DNA from: Sinorhizobium medicae
GTDB taxonomy: Bacteria; Pseudomonadota; Alphaproteobacteria; Rhizobiales; Rhizobiaceae
Assembly (NCBI RefSeq): GCF_007827695.1
Contig: NZ_VITA01000006.1
Span: 186,001 to 250,000, forward strand
DNA length: 64,000 bases
Reading direction: 5' to 3'
Both the position numbers and the translations under genes were made by a program. Of this stretch, positions 63,026 to 64,000 are shown piece by piece. The notes below the pieces were generated by a model. It was not told the origin of the DNA, did not search any database, and worked only from the letters and a program-made list of their open reading frames with translations. How positions within the stretch are numbered: the first letter of the stretch is position 1; each line of letters opens with the position of its first letter.

Positions 63026-63106
63026 TCCGGCTGAAACCTATCGATCCCGCGGGCTCCCGATCGTTCGTCGGGGGCCCTGCGGCATTTGCGAAGGAGGAGA
63101 TGCAAA

Positions 63107-63487
63107 TTGACGAATGACGCAACGGTGCCGCGCGTGCTAGCGACGGATGCTGCGGTAGATCTCATCCGCGAAATCCGCCGCGATCATCCGGACATACTCT
63201 TTCATCAGTCGGGCGGCTGCTGCGACGGCTCATCGCCCATGTGCTACCCGGCCGACGACTACATCGTCGGCGACAACGACGTGAAGCTTGGCGAGATCGA
63301 CGGCGTGCCGGTCTATATCAGCTCAAGCCAATACGAGGTCTGGAAGCACACGCAGCTGATCATCGATGTCGTACCCGGCCGCGGTGGGATGTTTTCGCTC
63401 GAAAACGGCCGGGAGAAGCGCTTTCTCACCCGCTCGCGTCTGCTGGGCGGCGGCGGCGACGCGTGCGCGGTGCAGGCTCGAGGCTGA
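63107..63487 (+). CDS. DUF779-domain protein
   Basis: A 126-residue protein with HQSGGCCDGSSPMCYP, the cysteine-rich DUF779 signature that looks able to bind a metal, and EVWKHTQLIIDVVPGRG. The TTG at 63107 is chosen because AAGGAGG lies 9 bases before it; no ATG fits. It is 81 bp after the aldehyde dehydrogenase and probably helps that enzyme. Confidence 0.82.
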   Translation: MTNDATVPRVLATDAAVDLIREIRRDHPDILFHQSGGCCDGSSPMCYPADDYIVGDNDVKLGEIDGVPVYISSSQYEVWKHTQLIIDVVPGRGGMFSLENGREKRFLTRSRLLGGGGDACAVQARG

Positions 63488-63559
63488 AGCTCTCGAACTG
63501 TTCGCTTTTTGTTCGTTTCATGCTATCGCGTCTCGTCTGCAGCGGCGAGAGTAGAGCAC

Positions 63560-64000
63560 ATGGAAAATCAACAAGACAAGCACAGGGCATTCCGCGCCCT
63601 GCATGATCGTCAGGGCGCTTTCGTAATTCCCAATCCCTGGGATGCAGGTTCTGCGCGAATCCTCGCGGCGCTCGGCTTCGAGGCGCTGGCGACGACGAGC
63701 GCCGGCCTTGCCTTTTCCATTGGCCGAAGGGATTCGTCGGCGGCTCTCTCGCGGGACGTCATATTGCAGAATGCCCGCGACATCGTCGGTGCGACCGATT
63801 TGCCCGTGTCCGCCGATCTGGAGGACGGATTTGGTAAAGATCCCCTGTCCTGCGCCGAAACGATTTCGCTGGCGGCAGGCGTCGGGCTCGTCGGCGGCTC
63901 GATCGAGGATGCGACCGGCGATGCCGCCGACCGCGTTTTCGAGTTCAGCCTGGCGGTGGAACGCGTTGCCGCGGCCGCGGAGGAGGCGCGCAAACACCCC
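63560..64000 (+). CDS. PEP mutase/isocitrate lyase superfamily protein, 3' end outside window
   Basis: Opens at ATG 63560 and stays open for 147 codons to the window end. Segments FVIPNPWDAGSARILAALGF, TTSAGLAFS and VSADLEDGFG, and later GGSIEDAT, are those of the phosphonomutase-like branch of the isocitrate lyase superfamily. The active-site Cys loop would lie beyond the window. The substrate is unknown; 2-methylisocitrate or oxaloacetate-like acids are candidates. Confidence 0.82.
   Translation, partial: MENQQDKHRAFRALHDRQGAFVIPNPWDAGSARILAALGFEALATTSAGLAFSIGRRDSSAALSRDVILQNARDIVGATDLPVSADLEDGFGKDPLSCAETISLAAGVGLVGGSIEDATGDAADRVFEFSLAVERVAAAAEEARKHP

Overview
The window is about 64 kb of high-GC alphaproteobacterial chromosome. 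It is almost certainly from Sinorhizobium (Ensifer). It carries an intact nolR, a choXWV choline transporter whose ligand residues fall at the numbering I recall for S. meliloti ChoX, the fused anthranilate synthase trpE(G) behind a 14-codon trpL leader with three Trp codons, a shmR-type haem receptor with a RirA-type TGA-N9-TCA box, and CTTGNN-N17 promoters. The trpL peptide (MTNTQNISIWWWAR) differs at residue 2 from the S. meliloti peptide as I remember it, and nolR is intact, so this is not the S. meliloti 1021 lineage. No rRNA, tRNA, insertion sequence, prophage or CRISPR array was seen.

Layout. 1-2976 (minus): adenine deaminase (cut by the window edge) and an omega-amino-acid:pyruvate aminotransferase. 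3179-9869 (plus): a LacI-controlled carbohydrate ABC operon that includes a cytoplasmic DUF2961/GH172-type glycoside hydrolase. 9968-11845 (minus): a P-loop kinase, nolR and a HugZ-like protein. 11880-14880 (minus): choXWV. 15197-22543 (plus): a run of poorly characterised genes (coiled-coil protein, unknown protein, AAA+ ATPase, DUF559 nuclease with a large palindromic repeat, unknown protein, DUF2333 membrane protein). 22628-31691: fhs, an extensin-like protein, shmR, trpL-trpE(G), a CDF metal exporter and queF. 31720-36514: an APH-type kinase, GNAT, HupE, a ClpP paralogue, a predicted leucine leader peptide and leuA. 36538-37110: vapB with a decayed vapC. 37168-42479: an anti-sigma/ECF sigma pair, a metallophosphoesterase, Nudix, a glutathionyl-hydroquinone reductase and two GNATs. 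42458-49285 (minus): a MoxR-DUF58-BatA/DUF4159-VWA/GATase cluster. 49648-52156: DUF1285, CoA pyrophosphatase and CCA transferase. 52189-58719: a small DUF1059-like gene, apt, two MaoC-like genes, a frameshifted membrane gene, ychF, clpS, pth and rplY. 58932-64000: a BenE-type transporter, a GAF-Fis regulator, aldehyde dehydrogenase with DUF779, and the start of a PEP-mutase-family gene.

How the parts fit. Most genes are core chromosomal metabolism, with several gene-specific regulators visible in the DNA: a 30-bp palindrome before lacI, a NolR site before nolR, a RirA box before shmR, a trp attenuator, a candidate leucine leader, and a VapB operator that abuts the vapB start codon. The least understood blocks are the 15-22.5 kb AAA+/coiled-coil/DUF2333 cluster and the sugar operon with an internal GH172-like hydrolase. 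Family names are recognised by eye from translated sequence; no database search was run.
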